Of a DNA stretch of 64,000 nucleotides, positions 26,944-35,944 are shown piece by piece. Under the pieces are notes generated by a model. It ran no database searches, was not told the origin of the DNA, and was given only the letters and a program-made list of their open reading frames with translations. Where the stretch lies: the NCBI GenBank assembly GCA_964395835.1, contig CAYNBJ010000001.1, forward strand, positions 1 through 64,000, given 5' to 3'. A program made the position numbers and the translations under genes. Origin of the DNA: LLD-282 sp964395835. GTDB lineage: Bacteria; Pseudomonadota; Gammaproteobacteria; Berkiellales; Berkiellaceae. How positions within the stretch are numbered: the first letter of the stretch is position 1; each line of letters starts with the position of its first letter.

Positions 26944-29087
26944 GTTTTTTGTCCTTCTTTGATAGCCTTCATAGAATCCAGTGCCACATTTCCCACAGCC
27001 TTACCAATATTAAATATTTGTGTCATCATTTCTATCCCCTGTTCTGCACCTGTCTTGGCTTCTGAAACCATACTTGCAACATCAGATTCATGTCCTCCTC
27101 GATGTCCAATCCAGTTAAAAACCTGATCCGGAATTTTATAAATTAAAGAAAAAGAACGATTTACAAGAGCAATAATCATATAAACAACAACGTTATTCAG
27201 CATGATAAAAAGAAGCAACCTATCAAAATAAAATACTGAAGAGAAAATAGTGAAATTTTTATAAGTAATATACGCATTAAAAGGCAAAGTGAATAAAGAG
27301 ATTGCGATAGTAGACAACCTGCCTCCTAATATAAATCCAATGAGCATCAACGATGGCTTCAAAAAAACATGCAATGTCAACAATAATGAAGCTTCAGCTC
27401 TTCCAAAATCATCTTGCGTCGGCTCTACTAAAGCAACAGCAACAAAAGGAATAGCAATCATCGCTTCGATGACTTTCAAATACCATGCCAACACACCACC
27501 ACTAAAAATTAAAAGTGGTATTAATGGCAAAAAATATCCCCCCATTGCTGAAGGTGGTAAAAAAATAAAAGCAAAAGATACAATCATCAGAAGTAATGTG
27601 CTCACAAAATAAAATGTTTGATGAACAAAGGGCAACTGCCATCGCATTGCGGCAATAAAAGAAAAAGCACCAATCAAAACCACTGTTGTAACCATGAAGA
27701 TCAAAATTCCTTTTAATGTACGCTGACAATCTTGAACAAAATTAATGATTGGATCTTCACCACGAATCGCTTTATCAAATGTATCTTTTAGTGAATTAAA
27801 AGATAAAGGAATAGATGTGATTGTACTTTCAATAGCATTTTGCGGAGGTGCAATTCCATTTTCAGGATCGAGGCCATATCCAGAAACTGTAATTTGTATA
27901 TTTGCAATACTTGTAGATAAAGCTGGATTATTCTCAAACATATTTGCTGAGATTTTTTTCAACCAATCTTGTAAATTTGTCGTCGATCCGGTTGGTATAG
28001 AAATTTCAGTTGCTGGATTCAAATTATCTGCATAACTTTTTGAACTGCCAGAACTTTGAGCCAAGGTCCAATATAAAGCGCCTGCAGTGATCCATCCTTT
28101 TTGACGATAACCATCAATAACACTCTCACTTTGAGGATCGATGATCGCCAACATTGTATGAGTGTTCATATAATTATTCATCATCCAGGCATTTAAATCT
28201 TGATTAGAAATACCGGCATCAGAATACAAATTATTAATGATATCGCTGCTCATTGCTTCTGAAGGGTGTTCTATCAACCATTGCACAAGGAGATTCACGA
28301 ATGATTGTGAACGGAAACCCTGCATTAAAGAATCGACACCGTCGATAATTTCACTATTCAAACCATCTTGTGAAGTTGTCTGAAAAATGTTTAAAGGTCC
28401 AGGATCGGTGTAACCTGGCTGCTCATCAATAGAAATCTGGACATATTTGTTTGAATACGCATCACTGATCGCACTTGCTTGCAATATTAATCCGGCTTTA
28501 GAAAGATACTCTACTAAGACTGCATGTGAGATAAGATTTTGTGCAACAGCCTGATCTCCTGGGGTATACGTCACTTTTGAACTTAATGATTGCCCACTTG
28601 CATAAAAATCCAGCACTCTGCCCCATAATGTATTCGCTAGTCCTACTCCAAAAATGAGAATCATCATTAAAAGTTTTTGAATATATGCATAACCCGTATA
28701 ATCAGGAGTGAGCAGCATCATTCCAACAAAACCACGAAACACTGCTGAAGTACTGCTTAATTTTTCTCCTAAAAATTTCCCTTCTTGAGCTGTTTTTAAA
28801 GTACCTGTAAAAGTCACCCACCCCCCTAAAAGAGATGCTAATAAAATTGGAAAGATTAAAATCTTTACAACTAAAAGGTATAGACTATTAGGATTGAGAT
28901 AGAGGCCTATCGTTCCGAGAGGTCCAAACAAAAAATTTAAATATGTGATTGAAAGATCTTGATTGGGATATTGAATATCAAAGAAATTTGAATCAGATGC
29001 ATGAGCGCTACCGAGGCATAACATAAAAAAAAGTATAATTTTCAAAATATCAGCCACAGAACTCGATTTTTTCATAGAGATCATCAT
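26940..29087 (-). CDS. dotA: DotA/TraY-family inner-membrane protein, copy 3
   Basis: 715 residues with the same plan as the neighbouring paralogues. Signal peptide ending near SAHASD, YLNFLFGPLGT motif at about 50, early membrane segments with the GKFLGEKLSS loop and LLTPDYTGYAYIQ segment, a periplasmic region (about 170-450), and late membrane segments ending SLIYKIPDQVFNWIGH. A short tail follows. It starts inside the stop of copy 4 (ATGA) and ends in an ATGA overlap with copy 2. Sequence similarity between copies is strongest in the early and late membrane regions and low in the periplasmic part, so these are old paralogues rather than recent duplicates. Confidence 0.87.
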   Translation of the reverse strand: MMISMKKSSSVADILKIILFFMLCLGSAHASDSNFFDIQYPNQDLSITYLNFLFGPLGTIGLYLNPNSLYLLVVKILIFPILLASLLGGWVTFTGTLKTAQEGKFLGEKLSSTSAVFRGFVGMMLLTPDYTGYAYIQKLLMMILIFGVGLANTLWGRVLDFYASGQSLSSKVTYTPGDQAVAQNLISHAVLVEYLSKAGLILQASAISDAYSNKYVQISIDEQPGYTDPGPLNIFQTTSQDGLNSEIIDGVDSLMQGFRSQSFVNLLVQWLIEHPSEAMSSDIINNLYSDAGISNQDLNAWMMNNYMNTHTMLAIIDPQSESVIDGYRQKGWITAGALYWTLAQSSGSSKSYADNLNPATEISIPTGSTTNLQDWLKKISANMFENNPALSTSIANIQITVSGYGLDPENGIAPPQNAIESTITSIPLSFNSLKDTFDKAIRGEDPIINFVQDCQRTLKGILIFMVTTVVLIGAFSFIAAMRWQLPFVHQTFYFVSTLLLMIVSFAFIFLPPSAMGGYFLPLIPLLIFSGGVLAWYLKVIEAMIAIPFVAVALVEPTQDDFGRAEASLLLTLHVFLKPSLMLIGFILGGRLSTIAISLFTLPFNAYITYKNFTIFSSVFYFDRLLLFIMLNNVVVYMIIALVNRSFSLIYKIPDQVFNWIGHRGGHESDVASMVSEAKTGAEQGIEMMTQIFNIGKAVGNVALDSMKAIKEGQKT

Positions 29088-31279
29088 TTATCACCCTGAT
29101 GCAGTTTTTTAGCCAGTCCTAACAAAGATTTTGAAATACCGTTCATGATATTCAATGTATTTGACATGGCATCTGCGCCTTTTTGACCTGCCTGCTCAAA
29201 TTGAGAAATTAAAGCATCAGCCTCTTGATCATTTGAATGCACTCCTATTGAAGAAAAAATTGTTTCAGGGAGTAAATTAATAATATTAAATGAGCGGGTA
29301 ATCACAGCAATTGTAGTCATCGCTGTTAGTTCATACACAAGCATAAGAAAAACAATTCCTCCCCCACCATTTGCAACAATAGGCATTAATTGCTGACCGA
29401 TCTGATTAAAAGCCCCCCCAACAAACATGATAGCAAGTTGTACAATTTTTGATGCAGCAACAAAACCTAAAATCATCAGAGAGGGGCGTAAAGTCACAAC
29501 TAACAGCTGCATAAAAACATGCTCTATATTTCTCTCAGAATCCTCCTGAGGAATCACCATAAGCATTGCAATTAATGGTGCGCTAATAATCGCTTCAATG
29601 ACTTTTAACATCCAAGCAAAAGCAGCAGCTCCAAAAATTAATCCAGGAACAGCGGAAACATAAACGCACCCCATAAGTGCCGTGGTCATAATTGAGGATA
29701 GGAAAGGAATTAATAATACAAATAAAGATATACAGCAAAACATAAACATATAGAAAAAAGGAAACTGCCCGCGCAAAACACCTGCAGATATTGCAAATAC
29801 AAACATGAAAAGAATCATCGTCACAATACATTCTAAAATAGCGACAACAACTTTATAGTTTGATTGCATAAACGCTGAAAAACGATCAATCGTGAAATTA
29901 TAATCCAGTTTATAAAAATCCATATCATCTGTAATAAATGCTTTCAGTAAAAAATTCGAGCCACTCAAAGCAAACATTTTATCTAAACCTGCAGATTGTA
30001 CAGAAGTGATGATGTTATTATATGAGCTGCTATGAGACGGTGAAGTGTTTTTTACTGTATACAAATTTGAAATATATGCAGCAATATTTGGTTGTGCAGA
30101 AGCATATAAATTCGAATAAATATTGGGATCCAGGCTTTTCCCTCCGAAAATAGAAGCACTCACAACGGTCGATGCATTCGCAGCCATCTCTGCCAGGATC
30201 TCCTCTGCTGCGGGCTTTGATCCACTACCTGAATTAAGATCCCAATAATAATATGCTGCACTCATCCATCCTGATGAGATCATATCTTCTAGAATTTTTT
30301 CGGTCTCTGAGCTCTTTTTCGCGAAAGGTTCTAAGAGAGACTGTATTTTTTGCTCGTACATTCCGATTGTAAATGTGCAATAATCCTGTCCGAAAAAAGT
30401 TGTGAGATCGTGGACTGAGGGCGCAGCAACTGAGAGATCGTACGTCAAAGCATAGCTAATCAACCCATCTTTTATCATTTCGTCAACGACACCATATAAC
30501 AAGATAGATAAACTTTCTGTCGTCAGTATTTCCGTTGTAGTGGGTGTCTTATCACCTAAATCTTTTACTGGATATTCAATAATAGAGTTTTTTGCATTAC
30601 AAGGCTGATTTCCAACAATATTTTGATCGCAGATATAGACACTAGTATTCGAGCCATTTTTTGCATAGGGAATCGCTAAAATTTGACTATCTGGGTTTTC
30701 TTTCTGTAAAAAAGCAATTGCTAGAGCAGCATTCATCAGGCTTTTAGACACATCTTCCACTTTAGAAGCAGCATCTGGCATGTGTTGCGTAGTCAATGTG
30801 TTGCCCATAGAATAATTATTAATCACAGCTGCCCAAAGATGATTCGCCAAACCAATACCATTAAGAATCATCCACATAAAAAAATATTGAATAGCGCTAT
30901 ATCCATGATGATTTGGGATAAGCAGCATCATACCGCCTCCAATTTTCATGCCAGAATCTAAAAATGAAATTTTTTCTCCCAGGAAATCACCATGCGCAGC
31001 ACCTGTAAAAGCAGCCTGAATGCTCACAAAACCAATTATTACAAAGGTTAAAGATGCAGCAATAGAAATAAAATTTTTCATTACAGTCGTCACAGAATTG
31101 GGAATCATTAAACCCGGTGCGACTTCTGTGATCGGACCAAAAAGATAATATATAAAACTGAGGCTTAAATCTGATGGCAAAACATCAAAAATAAGAGCAG
31201 TCGAAGAGCTTTCTGCATAAGCTGTTGAAAAAATCAAGCTCAAAAAAAAGAAAAGAAAAGTTTTCAAAAAAAAATTCAT
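29084..31279 (-). CDS. dotA: DotA/TraY-family inner-membrane protein, copy 4 (first after icmV)
   Basis: 731 residues if started at the ATG at 31279, which overlaps the icmV stop by four bases (ATGA) and gives a clean signal peptide (MNFFLKTFLFFFLSLIF, cleavage near AYAES). An ATG at 31300 would add seven residues. Family features: YYLFGPITEV at about 50, the GDFLGEKISF loop and LLIPNHHGYSAIQ, a periplasmic region (about 160-470), and a late membrane cluster ending NIINLLPETIFSSIG, the most divergent version of this motif. A short Gly/Lys-rich tail ends HQGDK. In Legionella a single dotA follows icmV; this copy holds that position. Confidence 0.87.
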   Translation of the reverse strand: MNFFLKTFLFFFLSLIFSTAYAESSSTALIFDVLPSDLSLSFIYYLFGPITEVAPGLMIPNSVTTVMKNFISIAASLTFVIIGFVSIQAAFTGAAHGDFLGEKISFLDSGMKIGGGMMLLIPNHHGYSAIQYFFMWMILNGIGLANHLWAAVINNYSMGNTLTTQHMPDAASKVEDVSKSLMNAALAIAFLQKENPDSQILAIPYAKNGSNTSVYICDQNIVGNQPCNAKNSIIEYPVKDLGDKTPTTTEILTTESLSILLYGVVDEMIKDGLISYALTYDLSVAAPSVHDLTTFFGQDYCTFTIGMYEQKIQSLLEPFAKKSSETEKILEDMISSGWMSAAYYYWDLNSGSGSKPAAEEILAEMAANASTVVSASIFGGKSLDPNIYSNLYASAQPNIAAYISNLYTVKNTSPSHSSSYNNIITSVQSAGLDKMFALSGSNFLLKAFITDDMDFYKLDYNFTIDRFSAFMQSNYKVVVAILECIVTMILFMFVFAISAGVLRGQFPFFYMFMFCCISLFVLLIPFLSSIMTTALMGCVYVSAVPGLIFGAAAFAWMLKVIEAIISAPLIAMLMVIPQEDSERNIEHVFMQLLVVTLRPSLMILGFVAASKIVQLAIMFVGGAFNQIGQQLMPIVANGGGGIVFLMLVYELTAMTTIAVITRSFNIINLLPETIFSSIGVHSNDQEADALISQFEQAGQKGADAMSNTLNIMNGISKSLLGLAKKLHQGDK

Positions 31280-31719
31280 GAGATTAAAAAATTGAACCAT
31301 TCACGAAAAGAACAACCTAATCTTTTTTGAACAATTTGAAAATACCAAAAATGATATCTAAAAGATTGGGCCAGTAGAAAAAACACCAAACTCGCTGACC
31401 CTAAAAATTGCAGATAATTTTCTTCTAAAAACCCTGTTAGAGCATAGATAGACATGCCGATTGCTAGAACAAAGAAAAAAAGACTAATGTAAAAAAATCG
31501 TGAACGTAAATTGTGCAAATCTTGCACACTGAGTCGATGTCTCTCAATAGCTTGGAAAAATGTCTCAGTTGAACCTTTTTGTGGCGCACGATAAATATTT
31601 TTAACAATTTCGATTGTCTCTGACGTGCTCGATTTCATAAAATCCCAGTTAAACCACTGTTTAGGACGAATATAGAAAACAAAATCGAGGCCTTTTTTAA
31701 TACCTGACCAAATTCCCAT
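31276..31719 (-). CDS. icmV: Dot/Icm inner-membrane protein IcmV
   Basis: 147 residues from the ATG at 31719, which has SD AGGAG eight bases upstream; an upstream ATG at 31737 lacks one. A short amphipathic N-terminus with the motif IRPKQWFNWDFMKSS is followed by a helical region and two membrane segments (about 80-100 and 105-125). L. pneumophila IcmV is of similar size and also precedes dotA. It is the first gene of the five-gene icmV-dotA operon and is divergent from icmW across 173 bases. Identification rests on topology, size, the N-terminal motif and synteny. Confidence 0.85.
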   Translation of the reverse strand: MGIWSGIKKGLDFVFYIRPKQWFNWDFMKSSTSETIEIVKNIYRAPQKGSTETFFQAIERHRLSVQDLHNLRSRFFYISLFFFVLAIGMSIYALTGFLEENYLQFLGSASLVFFLLAQSFRYHFWYFQIVQKRLGCSFREWFNFLIS

Positions 31720-31892
31720 TTTATGTCTCCTGTGCAAATACGCATCTCTTACGAAAGGTCATTCTGAAGAAATGAAATTATGACTCTCATTAGGGTAGCA
31801 AAATCTAAAAAGATATTCACCAAAGTGATGAATTTGTCCAAAGCACTCTTTTAGTATATTCTGATTCACTAAGACAGTATATTGTAATTGTT
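31720..31892. promoter_or_regulatory. Divergent icmV / icmW intergenic promoter region
   Basis: 173 bases between the two Dot/Icm transcription units. A short dyad ATTCACCAAAGTGATGAAT lies near 31815-31833 and could be an operator. A possible icmW promoter is TTGTCC with TATATT 15 bases on (about 31834-31860). No clear CpxR-type GTAAA direct repeat or PmrA-type box was found. Confidence 0.4.
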
Positions 31893-32333
31893 ATGCCTGA
31901 TCTTGCATCTGCATCTGTATATTCTTTTTGGTATGAATACGATCCTAAAATTCTTTTTAGAATTGTCTGTTCTATTGAGGAATCCGAAACATGGATAGAA
32001 GATAGCCCAGAAATCCAGCAAAAAATCTCTGATATTGGTGATTTGCTTGACAATAATTTAGATTTCGATTTAATTAGTCCTGAAAAAATTGTCACTTTGC
32101 TCACAACGATCAAATTTTCACAGGCTCTCAAAATTATGCAAACCCTAGAAATGAAAAAATCTGGATATATTGCAAAGCTGTTAAGCTGGGCAGATACTCA
32201 AACAGATGGCGCACAAAGTCCTGCAAAAATATTTCTACGTCGCAACTCTGTTTTTGAGCGCATGCAATTATGTTCTAGAATCTTTTCGCAAGAAAGGCTG
32301 TCTTTATTGAAAAAATGTGAGAAATCTTTATGA
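31893..32333 (+). CDS. icmW: Dot/Icm adaptor protein IcmW
   Basis: 146 residues, acidic and soluble. The N-terminus MPDLASASVYSFWYEYDP and the C-terminal block LRRNSVFERMQLCSRIFSQ match the L. pneumophila IcmW pattern (151 residues). IcmW pairs with IcmS to form the adaptor that binds effectors and docks them on the DotL coupling complex in the cytoplasm. No SD is visible before the ATG, but the conserved MPDL start supports it. The stop overlaps the next gene by four bases (ATGA), coupling it to the small exported protein and then icmX. Confidence 0.93.
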   Translation: MPDLASASVYSFWYEYDPKILFRIVCSIEESETWIEDSPEIQQKISDIGDLLDNNLDFDLISPEKIVTLLTTIKFSQALKIMQTLEMKKSGYIAKLLSWADTQTDGAQSPAKIFLRRNSVFERMQLCSRIFSQERLSLLKKCEKSL

Positions 32334-32650
32334 ACCATAATCGATCTTGGCCGTTTTTTTTCTTTTTATTTAGTGCTTGGCTTCACGCACTTTTAGATCC
32401 TGAACAAATTTCATCAATGGTCATTAAATCCGACAATCCAGACTTAGTGACTGATCATATTACTCAAGCAAAATCACTGTCTACTCAAAGTTTATATCCA
32501 GAGCTTGCATTAGCTCAAAGATTACCTTTTGATAATCATTTAAACTCACGCCTCACACTCTGTGGGTCTGAAATCATCCCAGATCTGACCTCTTCTTTAT
32601 TTACATCAGAGGGTTTAAGCGGCCTCTCAATTACAGATCCTGCCTCTTAA
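32330..32650 (+). CDS. Small exported protein of unknown function between icmW and icmX
   Basis: 106 residues with an N-terminal hydrophobic signal sequence (WPFFFFLFSAWLHALL) and a soluble remainder of about 80 residues, rich in Leu/Ser and with one cysteine (LCGSEIIP). No family is recognised. It is locked into the operon by an ATGA overlap with icmW and is followed by icmX 20 bases later, so it is probably translated with the secretion genes. It could be a lineage-specific periplasmic Dot/Icm part or a detached N-terminal piece of an IcmX-like protein; both are inference. Confidence 0.75.
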   Translation: MNHNRSWPFFFFLFSAWLHALLDPEQISSMVIKSDNPDLVTDHITQAKSLSTQSLYPELALAQRLPFDNHLNSRLTLCGSEIIPDLTSSLFTSEGLSGLSITDPAS

Positions 32651-32669
32651 AATTAAAGGAAGCACCATT

Positions 32670-33950
32670 ATGATTTTTCTATGTTTTTTTGCAATCATTC
32701 CGGCCTTCATATATTCCGATTCTGTAGCAGATAGTGGTGGTGCTACTATGGCTGATTTGGCTGCTCAGCTTCAAATTATCAATAGTAGTGTGATTGAAGC
32801 AACCTCACGTGCACCGACCTCTTCTTATCAGCCTACAGAGCAAAGAATTTTATGGCTGGACGATCTCTTCAATTACTGGAAACTTCAAGAACTCAGAAAA
32901 TCGGAAAAAGATGCTTATCTCTTTTATATGTCTCCGCCATCTCAATCCTATTACACATCTATTTACGCGATAGCTAGAAAAAATTACATGTTGCTACAAC
33001 CATTTACATTTTACAGCAGCTACTCAGGCCTATCTCAACTTGTAGAAAAAAACTATATTTATACAAATAATCTTTACTTCTACAAAGAATTTCTTGCACC
33101 TTCTTTTATTAATCCTGAACAGGTAGATATGCCAATTTATCCTGGCACAGCACACTCTTTACCGAGAAACGGGCGTATTTTCCAAACAGGCAAAAGTCTG
33201 TATGATAATTTAATTCACACATCTTCTGTCCAGGATATGGTCTTCAAGCATTTTTACTACTACTGCCCTGAGGAGTATCAAGATGTCTGCGAAGTCATTC
33301 TCTCTTCTACAGCATCTGGAGTGTTCTCTCCATCAGGAATGGCATCCACTAGTCCAAATGGAGATATGAATCCTGAATCTCTTTTAGCAGAGCCAGGATA
33401 TTTATCTTCAAGCTCTAGTTACTCGAGAGCCAAAGATTTTATACAAAATATTACCGATCCGTATCCCAAAAACATTGTACCCTTTAAACCCGATCCTTAT
33501 ACCCCTGGCGTTTTCACTGCAGATACAACCGACACTATACAAATTGCAAAAAACATCGTTGATAAATCTTATAGAGGTTTATCCCAATATGTCTTAAATG
33601 AAATTAAAAATAGAAGAGTACAAAGTACAAATCCTGATCAAAATGCATCATCTGGAGCAGGCGGCTCTCTATCAACATTTCAATTTCTATACAATATGGC
33701 TAACAATCGCATGCTCACTTCAAATGCATGGTTGACAGAAATAAATGTCGCTTCAAATGAAGCGCTCTTACGAGAAATCGTTTTAATAGAAGCATCTCGA
33801 TTATTGATGGATTTTCAAATTTATCGTCAAAATGAACACATGGAGGCATTACTAGCTGCGATGGTCTCACAAAATCAAAATCTCCTTGAAGCTTTAAATT
33901 TTGCACCAGATACAGCTCAAATGAAACAATCTCTCAATGCGATCGGGTAA
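32670..33950 (+). CDS. icmX: Dot/Icm periplasmic protein IcmX
   Basis: 426 residues (L. pneumophila IcmX is 466). Signal peptide MIFLCFFAIIPAFIYSDS, then a soluble, aromatic-rich periplasmic protein. It contains a Gln/Thr region (IINSSVIEATSRAPTSSYQPTEQ), Tyr-rich segments, a two-cysteine segment (YYCPEEYQDVCEV) and a C-terminal helical end (LLMDFQIYRQNEHMEALLAAM). Identification comes from position after icmW, export signal, size and general composition. IcmX is required for effector export in Legionella. SD AAAGGA precedes the start. The next gene begins two bases after its stop. Confidence 0.82.
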   Translation: MIFLCFFAIIPAFIYSDSVADSGGATMADLAAQLQIINSSVIEATSRAPTSSYQPTEQRILWLDDLFNYWKLQELRKSEKDAYLFYMSPPSQSYYTSIYAIARKNYMLLQPFTFYSSYSGLSQLVEKNYIYTNNLYFYKEFLAPSFINPEQVDMPIYPGTAHSLPRNGRIFQTGKSLYDNLIHTSSVQDMVFKHFYYYCPEEYQDVCEVILSSTASGVFSPSGMASTSPNGDMNPESLLAEPGYLSSSSSYSRAKDFIQNITDPYPKNIVPFKPDPYTPGVFTADTTDTIQIAKNIVDKSYRGLSQYVLNEIKNRRVQSTNPDQNASSGAGGSLSTFQFLYNMANNRMLTSNAWLTEINVASNEALLREIVLIEASRLLMDFQIYRQNEHMEALLAAMVSQNQNLLEALNFAPDTAQMKQSLNAIG

Positions 33951-33952
33951 GC

Positions 33953-35314
33953 ATGTTAGCTGGAAAATTCTCTTTTCATCGAAAAAAAGGCTGGTTACAA
34001 AAAGTTACGCCTTTTTTTGCGATCAGCTTCATGTGGCTGATTTCTTTTTACGCTCAAGATCGCTATTTATGGCCAGAATTGTCTGCATTTTTTGGCTTGA
34101 TCAGTTGTACATGCTACTTTATGTCAGAAATAGCATTTTTTTCTCACGCAGATTCTCCAGCCATCGCTCAGCATAGAGCAAAAATTTCTGATTTTTATTG
34201 CGGCTTAGGCTCATCTTTTTCTTATATTATTAGCCTCTCTATTCTTCAACCGGATGCGATGCTAAAAAACTTTTTTGATCGGGAAAATGTTTTTGTTTTA
34301 GGGCTTTTGTTTTTAATCATACAAATCATTATTCTCAGGCTGATTCATAGAGGAGTAGCCAATCAACGCCCACCTTTATGCTGTTATGGATATTGGCCAT
34401 CTAATCCATTTTTGAGACTTCCCTCTCTGTTACTTTATTACTCAACGTCTAATGGTCTATTCAGTTTGTTTTTAATTGTCATAGGATTGTTTTTATTGCA
34501 ATTAAACATGCATCTGTATAATGATTTGCAATCTATCGATGTACTCGCATTCTGCCTATATGTCCTTTTTTATTTAGGTATAGCCAGAATCACTCAAAAT
34601 TTTAAAACACTCTCATCAGTTGTACAAAAATATTCCTCTCTCATTCTTTTAACAGGTTGGATAATCCATATTATATTCACTGCATCCTTAAATCACTTCT
34701 CTTGGCATTTCATCTCTTTTAGAACTTACATAGCGCTATTTTCTGATTTAGGGTTGGCAGAAAACATGTTAACCGACAACGTAAATTTATTCTCAACTTT
34801 GTCTATTTGGGGCTATTTTTGGGGATCGTATTGGGCAAAACAACAACCCTCTTGGCCTACAGCAGGATCTGTGTTTTTATGGATACTCGGAGTGCTAAGC
34901 TCTTTTTTTATATTAAGGTTTGTCATCTATACAAAAAAATCCGGACTGATTCTGATCGCTCAGGGTTTTTTATGTCTCGGGGTAATCGTTTTTTTCTTTT
35001 TAAACAAAACGCCTCTACATCAGATTGATGCTCCCTGGCACAATACACAGAGACAAGCTTTAAATATTAAAAGATGGTTGCTTTCTATGGTCTTGGCTCC
35101 TCTTTCTCTGATTGGAATGATAGCAATAGGCCAACCGCAACTCTCTTATCGGATTATTGATGCTTTTGGATCTTTGATTTATATATCAATTTTTCTCTTA
35201 TGGGTAATACAACTTATAGAATTATTAATCAATACATCTTGTTTTCAACTCATTCAATTTGCGCCCTTTTTCAATAAAACTCTTAATTATACAAGAAAAA
35301 AATTTACGATTTAA
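33953..35314 (+). CDS. Polytopic membrane protein at the end of the icmWX operon
   Basis: 453 residues with about eleven to twelve hydrophobic segments spread over the full length, short loops and a basic C-terminus. No transporter signature or known family was recognised. It begins two bases after icmX, with no promoter space, so it is co-transcribed with icmW-icmX. It might be an accessory inner-membrane part of the secretion system, or an unrelated transporter-like protein captured by the operon. Composition is like its neighbours; no sign of recent transfer. Confidence 0.75.
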   Translation: MLAGKFSFHRKKGWLQKVTPFFAISFMWLISFYAQDRYLWPELSAFFGLISCTCYFMSEIAFFSHADSPAIAQHRAKISDFYCGLGSSFSYIISLSILQPDAMLKNFFDRENVFVLGLLFLIIQIIILRLIHRGVANQRPPLCCYGYWPSNPFLRLPSLLLYYSTSNGLFSLFLIVIGLFLLQLNMHLYNDLQSIDVLAFCLYVLFYLGIARITQNFKTLSSVVQKYSSLILLTGWIIHIIFTASLNHFSWHFISFRTYIALFSDLGLAENMLTDNVNLFSTLSIWGYFWGSYWAKQQPSWPTAGSVFLWILGVLSSFFILRFVIYTKKSGLILIAQGFLCLGVIVFFFLNKTPLHQIDAPWHNTQRQALNIKRWLLSMVLAPLSLIGMIAIGQPQLSYRIIDAFGSLIYISIFLLWVIQLIELLINTSCFQLIQFAPFFNKTLNYTRKKFTI

Positions 35315-35329
35315 TTTTTTCATTTCTAG

Positions 35330-35349
35330 CTGCACAGTGCAGTACTGCA
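35330..35349. promoter_or_regulatory. Overlapping palindromes downstream of the icmWX operon
   Basis: CTGCACAGTGCAG (35330-35342) overlaps the perfect 12-base palindrome TGCAGTACTGCA (35338-35349). They sit 16 bases after the stop of the membrane-protein gene and 240 bases before the glutaredoxin gene. They could be a hairpin terminator without T-run or a protein-binding site. Confidence 0.35.
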
Positions 35350-35586
35350 GTAAATTTTAAATCTTTTTAATGTGCGCATATACTCCACATAATAATATTT
35401 TTACATCCTGCTGACTAAAAAAATAATTTAAAAAATCATAAAATAAAGCATGTGAGCAAAAGTCCCAATCATTGTATTGCAGCTTAAGTGAAAACAGAAC
35501 CTCCCTGCTCAATAGCCCAGTTATAGACAAGAACAAGGAAAAATTGATAGATTGATACTCACTGTTAAAAATTTTTTTTTATACTT

Positions 35587-35940
35587 ATGAATCCCGTGCA
35601 TAATCTTATTACTAATCTTGTACAAAAACATAGAATTATTGCTTTTATAAAAGGCACGCCCTCTACTCCTATGTGTGGATTTACCATGAAAGTCAATCAG
35701 GTTTTTAAAAAACATGGACTTGATTTTTCTTATGTGGATGTTCTATCTCATCCAGAGATACGTCAGAATTTACCCTCTTGGTCACAATGGCCAACTTTTC
35801 CTCAAATCTTTATTGATCAAGAGCTCATTGGTGGCTGCGATATTTGGTGTGATATGGATCACAGCGGAGAAATTGCCGAAATAATTTCGGAAAAAAATCT
35901 ATCATGTAACAATCATATTATTAATGCAATCGAGGAATAA
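35587..35940 (+). CDS. grxD: Monothiol glutaredoxin (Grx4/GrxD type)
   Basis: 117 residues. Binds and transfers iron-sulfur clusters with glutathione in the cytoplasm. The active site reads CGFT (Cys30), where the family normally has CGFS, and the glutathione-binding WPTFPQIFI and GGCDI motifs follow. First gene of an oxidative-stress and Fe-S cluster: peroxiredoxin starts four bases after it and sodB soon after. It is preceded by 270 bases without a gene, which probably hold the promoter. Confidence 0.93.
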   Translation: MNPVHNLITNLVQKHRIIAFIKGTPSTPMCGFTMKVNQVFKKHGLDFSYVDVLSHPEIRQNLPSWSQWPTFPQIFIDQELIGGCDIWCDMDHSGEIAEIISEKNLSCNNHIINAIEE

Positions 35941-35944
35941 CACC

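Noticed and set aside
31720..31892. CpxR or PmrA boxes in front of icmV and icmW
   Set aside because: The GTAAA-N5-GTAAA and cTTAATatT patterns known from Legionella were not found convincingly.
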